Origin: Ridgeia piscesae
Lineage: Eukaryota > Annelida > Polychaeta > Sabellida > Siboglinidae
Direction: 5' to 3'
NCBI GenBank assembly: GCA_025642075.2
Contig: JAODUO010001653.1
Location: 1-64,000 of the forward strand
DNA length: 64,000 bases
The notes below the pieces were generated by a model. It was given only the letters and a program-made list of their open reading frames with translations, was not told the DNA's origin and ran no database searches. Shown here piece by piece: positions 26,250 through 38,268 of the stretch; within the stretch, counting starts at the first letter, position 1; each line of letters starts with the position of its first letter. The position numbers and the translations under genes were made by a program.

Positions 26250-26810
26250 CTATACAATAATTTTAATTTGGCATTTGACTTAAAATAATATTATCAGCCA
26301 CTCTTTCTCCAGTTAGAGACTGGTCTAACTCTATATCTAGATATTTAACATGTGTTTGGCATGTCAATGTGGTGCCAGCACTTTTCACCTTAATATAAAT
26401 ACAAAAAAATACATAAATACAATATATTCGGTTTTCCCTAGTTGGAGGGACAATGTGTTATTAAATAACCACTGTCTGGCTGCCTCAAGCTCAGAGGAAA
26501 GACTTTGTTGCATAAATTGGGTGTTTTTACCCGAAACTAAAAGAGCTGAATCATCAGCATACAACAGAATTTTGCCGCGAACGGCCGTGGAAATGTCATT
26601 AATATATATTATAAATAATAAAAGTCCCGTACTCGAACCTTGTTTCTGTCATGCCTGATAATACTATTGTCCGCAATGTCAAATTTCGAGTCTGTGACCG
26701 ACGCATCCAACCAAGACTCGGCGACAGCTTGGGACAACAAGCTGGATATTTATAGTGCCTACAACGAGGTTCGTATCAGGCGAAACCTGTACATCCTTAC
26801 TTATCACTCC
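26250..26810 (-). pseudogene. Reverse transcriptase fragment of another LINE
   Basis: Minus-strand frame reads QGSSTGLLLFIIYINDIS, then LLYADDSALLV (motif C intact, + coordinates about 26536-26567), then RQWLFNNTLSLQLGKTEYI. Upstream blocks are in other frames. Only palm and thumb remain. The intact YADD shows this lineage differs from the 19330 fragment. Confidence 0.85.
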
Positions 26811-26823
26811 ACGTAGATCAGTG

Positions 26824-27446
26824 CACGACACGACACGACACGACACGACACGACACGACACGACACGACACGACACGACACGACACGACACGACACGACA
26901 CGACACGACACGACACGACACGACACGACACGACACGACACGACACGACACGACACGACACGACACGACACGACACGACACGACACGACACGACACGACA
27001 CGACACGACACGACACGACACGACACGAACGAACGACACGACACGACACGACACGACACGACACGACACGACACGACACGACACGACACGACACGACACG
27101 ACACGACACGACACGACACGACACGACACGACACGACACGACACGACACGACACGACACGACACGACACGACGACACGACACGACACGACACGACACGAC
27201 ACGACACGACACGACACGACGACACGACACGACACGACACGACACGACACGACACGACACGACACGACACGACACGACGACACGACACGACACGACACGA
27301 CACGACACGACACGACACGACACGACACGACACGACGACGACACGACGACACGACACGACACGACACGACACGACACGACACGACACGACACGACACGAC
27401 ACGACACGACACGACACGACACGACACGACACGACACGACACGACA
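26824..27446. repeat. (CGACA)n pentanucleotide array
   Basis: About 125 units with a CGAACGAA interruption near 27027 and several 3-bp CGA insertions in the second half. One CpG per unit gives a CpG-dense block. Confidence 0.98.
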
Positions 27447-27716
27447 GTTGCTCTATCTTATAGTTGCTCTATCTTAATATATATGATATGTTAGACGATT
27501 TTTTTAGAAGACACACATTTTATTGCTTTGTAAAACGTGGAGGCGAAAGTGAGCCCCTCACTACGTTATGCGATGCCACTTAATCTTTGGCGCAAATCTC
27601 GCACATAAACTCGCTCATACCCGGCACACGCATGGTGTGTCCACCGGCCTCACTCCTTGCAATACATCCAGCTTTCGCAGTTTCTGCAAACAAATCCGAA
27701 CAACCTGATCATAAAA

Positions 27717-27718
<2 letters not shown>

Positions 27719-27777
<59 letters not shown>
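27719..27777. repeat. (TA)n microsatellite
   Basis: Uninterrupted TA run. Confidence 0.97.
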
Positions 27778-27779
<2 letters not shown>

Positions 27780-28613
27780 ACTTTCTTAGAATGTTATGAA
27801 AGTACTAAGATGACTTAGAAACAAAGGTATCGCGTCGAAACAGAAAGATATTCCATTTTACTACAAGATACATGACTAACTTAGTTAAATTTGTCAAAAA
27901 ACAGCATCTGTCTAACGCAATGAAACGGCGAAACGTTACGAAATGCCACGAAGTTAGCACACTGACGTAGTAAAACACGAATAATGAATAAGGTAATCAC
28001 CTCAACACTTTAAATGTTACGTTAGGACAATGGTCGAAGCCGTCATTTTGCCGGATATTGTGTTATGGAAGTTGTTGGAACCGTCATTGTATTGGATGTT
28101 ATGGTTTTCCTCTATTAAGAAGCGACATTTCAACTGAAATTATGGTTTGCACGTTGTACGAAGCAAAACTTTAACTGAAGTCATGATTCGAACGTGACAG
28201 AAAACTAACGTAGCCTTGTCTGTATGGGTTGCACAACAATATATGCATGTCGCCTACCTGGAGAACGTGACATATGTGTCCTACATGCTGAAAATGTTAG
28301 GTATAGTCACCTATAAGTTGATATTGTCAGAAGACATTGCGCACGCGCAATGGCCTAAATCGGTTACCCATTACTGGAAGATGGTCAACATATGATTACA
28401 TGTGCAATGGTCTTTGTCACTGACCTGTTTTGTTGAACAAAGTTAAGTACAAATACCATGTTTTGTTATGGGTGGTTTACATTTATTGGCATATACTATG
28501 GACGTTGTCACGTGACAACATGGGTGATGGAATGACAACGAAGTTAATAATGATTTATGTAATAAGCTCGAATGTACACCAAGTTTCTGTTTAAGGATCA
28601 AAAGTCGACAAGT

Positions 28614-28616
<3 letters not shown>

Positions 28617-28655
<39 letters not shown>
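28617..28655. repeat. (GA)n microsatellite
   Basis: Short GA run. Confidence 0.95.
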
Positions 28656-28659
<4 letters not shown>

Positions 28660-29689
28660 AAGAGAGGGAAAGATGGAGACACATGAGACAGCGATAGAGA
28701 GAACGAAATCACGCAATAATATTTGCAAAGTTTTAGTAAGGTAGACACATTTATTTACAGGTCATCGTCATTATGGCACATTAGTTGATCGAGTGTGATT
28801 TGAGGTTCGTACAGAAACACGCACACACGTAGTCTAATGCAGAACATGTAGTGATATGAGGAAACGTGCCCAGACCTTTCTCCATATGTGGCAGGGCTAC
28901 TTATATTAGCGGTGCCCTTGCACGTCGCACTGTCGCAGGCAGGAGGGTCGACGGTCAATATATCCTATACTTTCAGCTGACGCGGTGACTTGTCGAAGTG
29001 TAGCACCAACCACTTGAAATCCTACAACGATGTTCATTGACGCATGTAACTGATTCTGACTGAGCCAGCGTACCTCGATGAGAACATACAGTACCCGACT
29101 GCCCTGACGCAGCAAGTTTCGATAGATAAACATGCGCTATGATGCACCCGCACTGGACATGGAGGACCAGGTAAATAACTAATCTAGATATTTAGGTATG
29201 TGGGATAGATAGCAAAGTTTTCTCGGTAGAAATACCAATTATAACATTGCGCAATGACGTAATGGGATGATCGTTTTCCGGAAGAGAGAAATTGTCGCTT
29301 CATTACATGTATGTTTGTAGTTGACAACCTAACTACCAGGAGAGTGGGTACTGAATAGGGCGCTGCGTGAAGACCTGTTTGGTATAGTTTAAAAAAGACA
29401 CAATAATTTATAACTTTTTCCTTCCTCCGCTCCTGTTGCATTAACCCACTGTTATATAAAATAGATGTAAAACAATAGCATTGCGCATGCGCTATGATGT
29501 GTAGGTGACCTACTTGAGAAACGTGAATAAAGTGACCCAAGTGAACTACGTGCAGGACGTGATCTTGAAATTTGACCTTAACGTCGACGTTTGACCTCGA
29601 TGTTTGATCTTGACCCAAATACGTAGTTGATGACATCTCTACCAATATGGCAACGTGCCATCTGAATATTTTTAGACCTAGTTCAAAAA

Positions 29690-29870
29690 TAAGACACGTA
29701 TTTTTAAGGTATTAGTTCACGACCTATGCGCCAGATGGCTCCACGCGTTCTTTGATCAAGTGTGTAAGCTCATCACCTATCCACTAGGGGCGATACATGA
29801 TCTTCCACCCTTCCACCGCTATTCCGCGCCGCCATGCCACGATCTTTACCATACTGAATCACGTGGTCGC
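29690..29870. repeat. Diverged third copy of the inverted-arm repeat
   Basis: Blocks such as TATTAGTTCACGACCTATG, CCACTAGGGGCGATACATGA and GATCTTTACCAT follow the same order and orientation as in 300-520. The spacing is changed and similarity is moderate, so this is an older member of the family that forms the arms at 1-560 and 5698-6214. Confidence 0.6.
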
Positions 29871-31867
29871 GCCCTACCGGCTGCATGTTTACGTCGCTCT
29901 CAGCATTGTATAAGTTTTTAGTAAGTTTTAATTACACAACGACGAAAATTTTCACTTCACATCTCCGTCAATATGCTGTGATCACATCAAGCAACTTGAT
30001 CAGCGACAAGAATATTGTAGGTGTATGTTCTTACCAATTTTTAAAGCACTTCCATCAGTTTACTAAGGCACTTCAGTGGACATTTCATTCAGTCGATCGT
30101 ATTACGCAAGCATGCCGTCGTACAGGTACAATGCCTGTCAATTGCTTCTACATTCCTGTGCGTCAAGCCTGGGCACCACTACATGGAGGACGCTAGTCGA
30201 TGTCGGCAATGCTGTCCGGTTACCAACGAAACGCGACTGTCGAGGAGGTGCGCGAACAATCGATTCAGTAATCGGACATCGACCACCCAAGGACCGGCTC
30301 CATTCATGTTGTTAGAGTAGCAATGTCATCTCCAAAACGGATATATAAGCATTTCTATTAATTACCAACATGGAGTTACAAAATATGAATGTTTGCACTG
30401 AGTATAAGATAACAAAATGTGCTCACAATGGTTAAACGTGGAATGTTCTGTCACTCACGTGTCACCTGCCTGACGTCACTTAGGTGTCAGTCGCCTGAGG
30501 TCACTCACTTGTTAGCTGCCTGACGTCATATTCTAGGCTCTGCCCTATAGATCTGTAAACATTTTGTTGATTTGAATAATATATACATATGGCTTTAACA
30601 TTCTACTATGTGGAATTGTCAAACAATGGGCATAACCTGGCGAAGACCACTTTTTAAAATGGCCAAATTCAATATCCCCGTATCTTAATAAAGGCGTGAT
30701 GCAGAGCAATAATCGTAGTATGCGTTTTCATGTCTTAAGGGACTCATCTTTCAAATATACCCGGTTTCTATCAATATTAATATATGTCATTTTTAAAGAT
30801 GGCGGTCGTCACTACAAATGTCACCATATCTTAAATACTCCGTAACCTGGAGCAATAACGTTTACATTGTTGAATAGCGTGGTAGATAGCGACATCAAAT
30901 GTGGTTATGTTTCTTTCAACAACATAAAAAAAACATTGTCAAACCCTGTTATTTCGCATCTTAAAACACACTATTTAGATCCTTCTATCACCGCATCTTA
31001 CGTGCTTCATATCGTCGTTTGAGACAAGTTCAACGCCGTGCATGATATTTTACCCACTATCGCTCAATATACATGATAAGACCATTAATTGATGTGTCAT
31101 CTGTATTTAATTTAATCTAAGATTTATTGAATTATTGTATGTTTGAAAAGTGTCATCACCAAAACACATGGGAAGATACATGTGAAAAATATGGTTTATA
31201 GTCTCCGACCCTCAGGACAGGACAACCGTCGATCTGTTTAGATTTTCAGTTATTGAGCAGTCAAATTATGTTTTCAAACAGGTGGTAAATGCCTTTAGCA
31301 ATTAAGAGATATGTCCCCACTGTCATAGTTATCTCAATCGGTATCTGACCGAGAAGTATTAATGAGGTGTTTGTTTACAATAAACCAAGGTTGCCTCATT
31401 GATATTGTCATCTACCAAGACCATACGACCATGACACTACCATTATTTCAAACCAAAGTTTGTTTCTTGTCTTGCCATATTTCAGGTGATTGAAAATAAA
31501 ATGGCTATGGACAAAATACATCACAACTATAGATACGTCACCTTCGGATTTCCAAATCTGCTCCTGCCTCTCCTGACCTTGAACAAAGTATTATTTGCAT
31601 ATTGGGCATGACAGTCGAGCCACTTCGTGGTGGGGAGACTAGCAGGAAACGTGTCAGTAACGTAGCAGGTGTCACGTATGACACTGTTCACAACATAATA
31701 AGGATTATTGGATGTGACTGTGCATTGAAGTATCACAATACGAAGAGAATGATGGGAAAATAATTCAGAATGTGTAATTACGAAAACGCAGTGAAGTTTC
31801 TATGAGATCTAAAAAAGATGAAACATTTGTTACATGCACATACATGAAAACGCCTGAGATATTGTGT
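29871..31867. other. Unassigned sequence
   Basis: No recognised gene. A 25-bp triple repeat lies at 30453-30527. Weak diverged tandem similarity (ATGGC, ATATCTTAA, GAGCAATAA in order) is visible between about 30650-30740 and 30795-30865. Confidence 0.45.
30453..30527. repeat. Three tandem 25-bp units with CRE-like core
   Basis: Three adjacent 25-base copies of ACTCACGTGTCACCTGCC followed by TGACGTC. Two copies plus the next base create TGACGTCA (CRE palindrome); the middle copy has TGAGGTCA. Confidence 0.75.
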
Positions 31868-32015
<148 letters not shown>

Positions 32016-32570
32016 TATAATCATGCCGCAATAATGGCACGTAGTGCATGTTGAAAATTACAACTTGTTTAATGTAACATGTTCACTTGTCAAAACAGTC
32101 AGAAACTACGGTCCTCCTCATACTAAACAAAAATAGGAAATGTTGTCTCATTTATATCCACAGAACAAAGATGGCAATGTGTTGACAGTTATTAAACCTA
32201 TGGATATCATGTTCGGTTTAGCAGAGGATTATGATATGTGGTTATAGAACAGAGATGTAAAGACACCTTTATTGGATCACTATGGTGATAAGATTTCTGT
32301 CCTAGTAATCGAATCGTAGAAAAGAGAGATTTTTGATGAAAGTTGATTTCAAGACAGGTAACAAATTGTGTGATGATTATGATGTAAAAGAATCATGGTA
32401 AAATGTCAGATCAGTTACCTCGCTCTTTGGTATTAGGAGATCCCGATGACGTGAGTAGAGCTTCGGACTCTCTGATTCTTTATGTTCACGTATTTAGAAC
32501 AATTATTCCTTTTTGCCGTGAGTTAATCGAGTTTATCGATAGTTCCTGCGGATATGTGCTTTTCCGTAAT

Positions 32571-33553
32571 GTCTCTGTTTGTCTGTCTCTCTCCGTCCTT
32601 TCTCTACCTGTTTTTGTTTATCCGTATGTATCTCTGTTTGTTTCTCTCTGTCTCTCCGTCTGTTTCTCGGTCTGTTTCTCGGTCTGTTTCTCTCCGTCGC
32701 GTTCTCTGTGTGTTTCTCTGTATGTTTCTCTCTGTCTCTCCGTCTGTTTCTCGGTATGTTTCTCGGTCTGTTTCTCTGTCTGTTTCCCTCTGTTTCTCTC
32801 TGTTTCTCTCTGTTTCTCTCTGTTTCTCTCTGTTTCTCTCTGTTTCTCCGTCTGGTTCTCCGTCTGGTTCTCTGTCTGTTTCTCTGTTCGTTTCTCTCTG
32901 TAGCTCCGTCCGTTTATCGGTCTGTTTCTCTGTCTGTTTCTTTCTGTTTCTCTGTTTGTTTCTCTCTGTCTCTCCGTCTGTTTCTCGGTCTGTTTCTCCG
33001 TCTGTTTCTGTGTCTGTTTCTGCGTATGTTTCTGCGTCAGTTTCTCTGTCTGTTTCTCGGTCTGTTTCTCGGTCTGTTTCTGCGTCTGTTTCTCTGTCTG
33101 TTTCTCCGTCTGTTTCTCAGTATGTTTCTCCGTCTGTTTCTCGGTCTGTTTCTCTGTCTGTTTCTCCGTATGTTTCTTTGTCTGTTTCTCCGTCTGTTTC
33201 TCTGTTTGTTTCTCCGTCTGGTTCTTTTTGTGTTTCTGTGTCTATTTCTCTGTATGTTTCTCCGTTTGTTTCTCTGTCTGTTTCTCCGTCTGTTTCTCTC
33301 TCTGCTGCGTCTGTTTCTCTCTGTTTCTGTGTCTCTCTTTACGTCTGTTTCTCCGTCTGTTTGACCGTCTGTTTCTCCATCTGTTTCTCTGTTTCTGTCT
33401 CTGTCTGTGTGTCTCTCTCTGTTTCTCTCACTGCGTCTCTGTCTGTTTCTCTGTTTGTTTATCCTTCTGTTCTCTCACTATGTCTCTCTCTGTTTTTCTC
33501 TCTGTGTCTCTGTATGTTTCTTTCTGTGTATCTCTGTCGGTTTCTCTGTATGG
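32571..33553. repeat. 12-bp minisatellite, TCTGTTTCTCYG
   Basis: Nearly 1 kb of pyrimidine-rich 12-mers with variants at two positions (CCG, CGG, CTG). The unit is a multiple of three, so one strand is open for 358 codons; the product is a low-complexity Ser/Val or Leu/Cys/Phe string and is not a credible protein. Confidence 0.95.
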
Positions 33554-34289
33554 TGGATCAGACAAACATTGAACAGTCCTCTAGAATTATCTTTGTCGGT
33601 ATTGCTGTTAACAAAAGGCTTACATGCTAGATCAGTCACACATAGGAATAGTAAAATGGTTTGGATGGATGTCACGCTTGATTTTGAATTTAAAGGTAAT
33701 TTTGAAGGACACGAATTCAACTAGTATATGTCCAATATTGTCCGTTTTTGTTTTCTTGATGACTTGAGATCTAATTGAGTAGATCCTTACATTATTGTAA
33801 AGGTTTCTAATTAATATAAGAATTGGCTGACACATAAGGTGTTATATATTTAATATATGTATATGACAAAGCAGCAACAACAATGTATTATCTCGAAATG
33901 TATGTTTTTGTATATCAAAGTTGCTGCAGTCCCATTATTGCCAAGTTAGCCTTGTTTTCAAACCTGTACAATACATTATACATGTCAGTGCACATGACAC
34001 CTTAGTAAGCATCATTTGTGCCAACATATGGGAGAATTGGTCAAGACGTAAGGTGACAACCGCAGAGTAGAACTCTGCATCGCAACAGGCCAACACTGTG
34101 ACGTTATGACGATCGATAATGTTCAAATCCACACACACGAATTCATGTTAAGTTGATAATTTGTAGGACAACAAAAAGGGTGTGCGTTAGTGTCATCTTC
34201 GATTTTGACCAGGAAGGTAATTTTGAAGGTCACGACATCAATTTCACGCAAAATGTTGTTTACCATTATTTGACATTTACTTGATCAAT
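33554..34289. other. Unassigned sequence with a duplicated ~55-bp segment
   Basis: Two diverged direct copies near 33668-33720 and 34188-34245 both contain GGTAATTTTGAAGG and keep similar peptide reading (GNFEGHEFN versus GNFEGHDIN). No larger gene seen. Confidence 0.45.
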
Positions 34290-35405
34290 TCTTCGCACAC
34301 AGCGACATATTTGTCATTTGCAGATGTACCGTTTGTGTTATGAGGTACATTTAGAAGCTGTCTGGTGTAACATAGTTACAGGAAATTCAACATTAACTGT
34401 TCGGTTAGTTTATGGAAGTCCAGACATAAGCATAGACGAAAAGGCGAAAGTAAAGAAAGCTATTAAGGAAGTGAGTAAACGGGATTGTATAATTATGGGG
34501 GATTTTAGCCACGGGCGTATACAGTATATATCTCTACAGAGTACAGGGAGTGGGGATCAAAAGGTTTTAAATTTAGTACAAGATAGTTTCCTTACCCAAC
34601 CTGTGTTAGAACCAGCCAGGGGAGAAAACGTGTTAGACATAGTTTTGAGCTCACAGAGGGAATTTGTTGATTATGTCAATATATGTCATATAATGTCATG
34701 ATATTTTATCATCAAAGTAAAAGGAGAACATAATCGAAAAATATGGTACGAAAACAATGTCGCAAAGGAAGATATAAGGACATGAGAACGTGTTTAGCTA
34801 AGCTATACTGGGATAACACTGGGGAATAAAACAGCAATATAATGCTGAAATATCTTAAACAGTGAAATTGACAACATTGTTGAACAATATGTCCCCTTGA
34901 AAAAAACAAGGGAAACGGTCAAAAAAGAAACACTTATCGAAAGAAGCCATTAGAAAAATCAAGTAAACGCTAATGATGTGGAACATATAATAGACACACT
35001 GGAAGTGAAGAAGACTATGCCATTGATGAAGAAGCACTTAACCAAGCTACAGCTGAAATTAGAAACTCAAAGAGAAGCTATGAAAACAATTAGCTTTTAA
35101 TATAAACAATGACAGCAAGAGTGTTTATGCGTATGTTCGAAGTAAACAGAAAGTTCAGGACGAGGATGAGTTGGTGATGGAAACATAATAAAAGAAGGGT
35201 TCTTAAAGACAGGAAACCTAAATGAGTACTTTAGTTCGGTGTTTACCAGGGAATATGTTCGTGCAATACCAATACCAGATACTAAATTAGAAGGGAGCGA
35301 GTCAGACTATTTAGGACAACTAATTGTATCCACAAAATGGTAGCTAGGAAAATAAGGGATATGAAGGATAACAAGTCACCTCGAGTGGAAGGTCGTTCTA
35401 TGTTG
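34290..35405 (+). pseudogene. CR1-like LINE copy, endonuclease end to early RT
   Basis: The frame at 34318-34701 is the C-terminal half of an APE-type endonuclease: CIIMGDFSHGRI (relatives have G-D-F-N), LVQDSFLTQPVLEPARG and NVLDIVLSS. From 34700 to 35405 the coding sequence goes on in broken frames to NEYFSSVFTRE and KIRDMKDNKSP, which overlap the start of the copy at 40536. The copy stops abruptly at about 35405 where unrelated sequence begins. Several stops show it is dead. Confidence 0.85.
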
Positions 35406-35769
35406 TTACATTTTGAAAGTAAACTCGCACTATTTTGCGATCGCATACAACCTAGGACATCAGTTTATATGCCCATATGCGGCATACCATTCGAAAGCTA
35501 TTTTCAGCAAGCGGTTCTCTAGCAGCAGCGCGCATGAATACTTTGTGAAATATTTGAGTGCGCAGCGAAAGTTAACGGATTTGGAAGTTGGAAGTTGGAT
35601 TTGAGTTGTTTTAGTAGTTCGATTAGTTTCTAGTTTAGTTTGATGTTGTTATAGGTTGCATCTGTACATATTTCTTATCGGTTTAACGTGTTATTGGAGC
35701 GGATTTCGTTGGAAAGACAGACTTCGTGGCGAATTTCATTTCGTGTTGACGATCTTCGAAAATTCAAAG
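35406..35769. other. Probable 5' flank of the transposon-like gene
   Basis: Non-coding sequence between the truncated LINE and the next ATG. A short direct repeat (TTGGAAG) occurs near 35581-35597. No terminal inverted repeat located. Confidence 0.4.
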
Positions 35770-36537
35770 ATGGCGGCGCCCATGGAGGGACCGAAGCCGA
35801 ACGATATCGCTCGTTGTCTGAACGCACTGGCGTTGATGAATATGCAGGATATTGCCAGCGCCGACATCATCAGTGACCTTGTGAATGATTACTTCATCAC
35901 ACGACCGATTGGCAACGATGAGAGCGATTCTGACTTGTGTGAATCGAGCGACGATGACTGTGAGTGTGACCCGGAACTGGACATGGTCTTGGACGAGGAA
36001 GTGAATGGATCTTTCAACGGTAACAGTGTTGGTGTCGACACAGCTACCTGTATGGATGGACTGGAACATTTGGCAGATATTATCGTACCTTGGGATCTTG
36101 CTGGTGATGGCCCAGAAACCGTGTCAGATTTCCGTGTCACCTGTAGCTGCAAGCTGAACGATGGGCAGCCTTGCCATACTCGCTATTCCCCTGAAGAGCT
36201 TGCTGATGTCAGACTGCAGTACTTCAGCATGACGCACGATGAGCTTGACATTGCAGTCCTAGCCAAGCTATCGTGTGGAATGCACCTGACATCGATGACA
36301 ACCCAGTCGCGCAAGAAGGAACAGAAAGAACGGAAGACGCAGCGGACTGATTTCTATCATCACGGTTTCCGGATCTGTCGCCATGTGTTCAAGTCACTCC
36401 ATGACATCAGCCAAGACAAGTTGACGCTCCTCATCACGCATTACAAGGTTGCTGGTGTAGAAGCTCGTGTCCATCGCAACAAGCGCAAGCGACCTGCCAA
36501 CGCGCTGAAGTTTGACGATACACTAGCACGCGGATAA
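35770..36537 (+). pseudogene. Transposon-like protein (HADNC/GHTKF family), N-terminal half
   Basis: The best start is ATG 35770 (AAGATGG context), in frame with ORF to 36537. An acidic stretch (ESDSDLCESSDDDCECD) is followed by CSCKLNDGQPCHTRYSPEEL, DELDIAVLAKLSCG, RTDFYHHGFRICRHVF and HYKVAGVEARVHRNKRKRP. I recognise this order from a family of uncharacterised, multicopy invertebrate proteins with a DDE-like look (I believe catalogued as DUF7869; from memory). It ends at NALKFDDT and then stops, joined out of frame to the C-terminal half below. A middle section of roughly 200 or more residues that relatives have is missing. Confidence 0.7.
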
Positions 36538-37289
36538 CTGCAGTGACCAGAACAATAATTCCTGCATGATGCAGTACTTGATGTGGCGAGTGCTGACAGG
36601 ACGCCACCAGAACATCACCCTGTCGTTCCTGCTCACTGGCCACACCAAGTTCAGCTGTGATTGGTGTTTCGGGCTAGTGAAACGGCTGTACCGGAAGACG
36701 AAAGTGGACTGCCTCCAGGATATTGTGACGGTCGTGGAACAGTCGTCCGATGTGAACGTCGCCCAGTTGTGTGGAACGGAAAGTGGAGACGTTATCGTCC
36801 CGACGTTTGATTGGACGACATTTCTGGGAGCATTCTTCCGCAAAGTGGCAAACATTAAGAAGTTCCACCACTTCCACTTTGCAGAGGGATCTACTACTGA
36901 GCGCCTCCAGGAATTTGTAGACGGTCCATTTCTGCAGCAGTCCCTTGCACGAAGGAAGATGTCGGATGTCGTCCACCCGAAAGGACTGGATGCCAAGCGA
37001 CAGTGGTATATGTACGACGAGATCCGCCCCTTCACTGCAGATCGCTGCCATGACATCTCCACACCTCGCCCTGCTGTTGCCAAGCCGAAGCAGAAGCCGC
37101 GTGAAGCCGAGATGTCGGACAGCGATGATGACGTTCCACCACCACCCCCGAAGTCAGCCCGGGGACGTGGACGTGGTCGGTGGTCGCGGTCGAGGACGTC
37201 GAGGCAAAGAAGAGTAAGCAAACGGCTCTCTTCAGAGCCAGACGCAACAGTTCTCTTCAGAACTAACCACATATTCGTGGAAGAGTTTT
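36524..37289 (+). pseudogene. Same transposon-like protein, C-terminal half after an internal deletion
   Basis: In the frame of 36566-37291 the reading begins HADNCSDQNNNS directly after a stop, then MMQYLMWRVLTGRH, LSFLLTGHTKFSCDWCFGL, DWTTFLGAFF and DAKRQWYMYDEIRPF, ending in a Pro-rich and Gly-Arg-rich tail. Relatives carry H-x-D-N-C-x-G-Q-N here; this copy keeps HADNC but has SDQN for the Gly-Gln-Asn part. The original stop is probably TAA at about 37214 in a neighbouring frame (GRGRGRRGKEE), so a small frameshift affects the tail. With the N-terminal half it forms an internally deleted, non-autonomous copy. Confidence 0.7.
37224..37264 (+). terminator. Two tandem histone-like 3' stem-loops
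   Basis: GGCTCT-CTTC-AGAGCC (37224-37239) and AGTTCT-CTTC-AGAACT (37249-37264) are perfect 6-bp stems with 4-nt loops. The first differs from the canonical metazoan histone mRNA stem-loop only in the first loop base. They begin about 8 bases after the likely stop of the preceding reading frame and are followed by a purine-rich GGAAGAG. Function is inference. Confidence 0.55.
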
Positions 37290-37695
37290 AACAAGATTTA
37301 ACAAGATTTAACAAGACAAGATTTAACAAGATTGCCACCTAGAGATTCAACTATAGATGGCAGGTGGACTAGGAAGCCATTTGGCTTATCGAGAGTCCAA
37401 CCTATCTATCTAAGTACACCCCGCCCTTCTTAGGTATATGTCGATTTTATTTTTAAATATATTAACACTGCTAGCACCTACACAATCAGCTGATAATCTG
37501 TTCCATTCGTTTATTGTTCTTTGTGAAAATGAAAATGTTCTAATATCTAGTCTACACTGCTTCTTTGCTAATGTAACTCCATGTCCTCTAGTCCTTCTCT
37601 CTTCCTTGACTGTGAAAAAATATTTCTGTCAATATTTTCATATCCATTCAATATTTTAAACACCTCAATCTGATCTCCTCTCAATCTTCTGGTTT
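37286..37695 (-). pseudogene. CR1-like LINE, 3' end fragment
   Basis: Minus-strand copy of the last ~130 codons and 3' untranslated end of the CR1-like family. The tail is ATTTAACAAG units at 37286-37330, next CCACCTAGAGATTCAAC and ATGGCAGGTGGACTAGGAAG, then the C-terminal coding block (SADNLFH in reverse reading). Strongly 5'-truncated, as expected for LINE insertions. Confidence 0.88.
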
Positions 37696-38145
37696 CTCCT
37701 GCAATCAAGTTTGACATGTGTTCTGTTTAATTTCGAGTAACTTTAAAAGTATCCATCATAATTGGATAATGTTTTCAGGACAGTAAAGGTAACAACCACA
37801 GCTACATTTCCATCACAACTTTATAAGTTAACTGCAACAGTTATTGTGTTATGCAGCATTAAGTGTGGTGTTTATGTGAAGAATGAAACGCGACTTTAAA
37901 ACTCGTTTTTCTCCTGCAATCAAGTCTGACGTGTGTCCTGTTAAATATTGTTGTAACTTTAAAAGTACCCATCAGAATTAGATAATGTTTTCAGTACAAT
38001 AAAGCTAACAAACACAGCTACATTTCCCTCATAAACTTGATAACGTAACTGCAACAGTTACTGTGTTATGCAACATAATGTGTGGTTTTCATGTGAAGAA
38101 TGAATCTCGACTTTAAAACTCGTTTTTCTCCTTAAGTAATTTCTG
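37696..38145. repeat. Tandem repeat of ~215 bp, two full copies
   Basis: CTCCTGCAATCAAGT starts at 37696 and again at 37911, and CTCCTTAAG at 38128 starts a partial third copy. The two full copies share the whole unit including TGCAACAGTTA and GACTTTAAAACTCGTTTTT, with scattered substitutions. Not coding. Confidence 0.85.
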
Positions 38146-38267
38146 ATAGGGGCCCTCTTTAACTTCCTGTAACTTTGCTTTTTGTGGGAATATTTGAATA
38201 CAGTAAACAGTATAGGATATGTAAATAGTGTAGATATTTTGTCAATGTGACTGGTTTTCCTAGGCCG

Positions 38268-38268
38268 C

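Larger units (their letters stand above)
27447..29689. other. Unassigned sequence
   Basis: No recognised gene. It contains (TA)n at 27719-27777 and (GA)n at 28617-28655. A minus-strand frame of 75 codons near 28906-29133 has no recognisable domain. Palindromes containing GCGCATGCGC-like cores occur near 28335 and 29482. Confidence 0.5.

Noticed and set aside
28755..29133. Short minus-strand cysteine-containing frames as an extra extracellular domain exon
   Set aside because: Cysteine spacing does not fit CCP or EGF and no matching phase-1 splice sites were found.
32554..33630. 358-codon Ser/Val-rich plus-strand frame
   Set aside because: Produced by a 12-bp pyrimidine-rich minisatellite, which stays open because 12 is a multiple of three.
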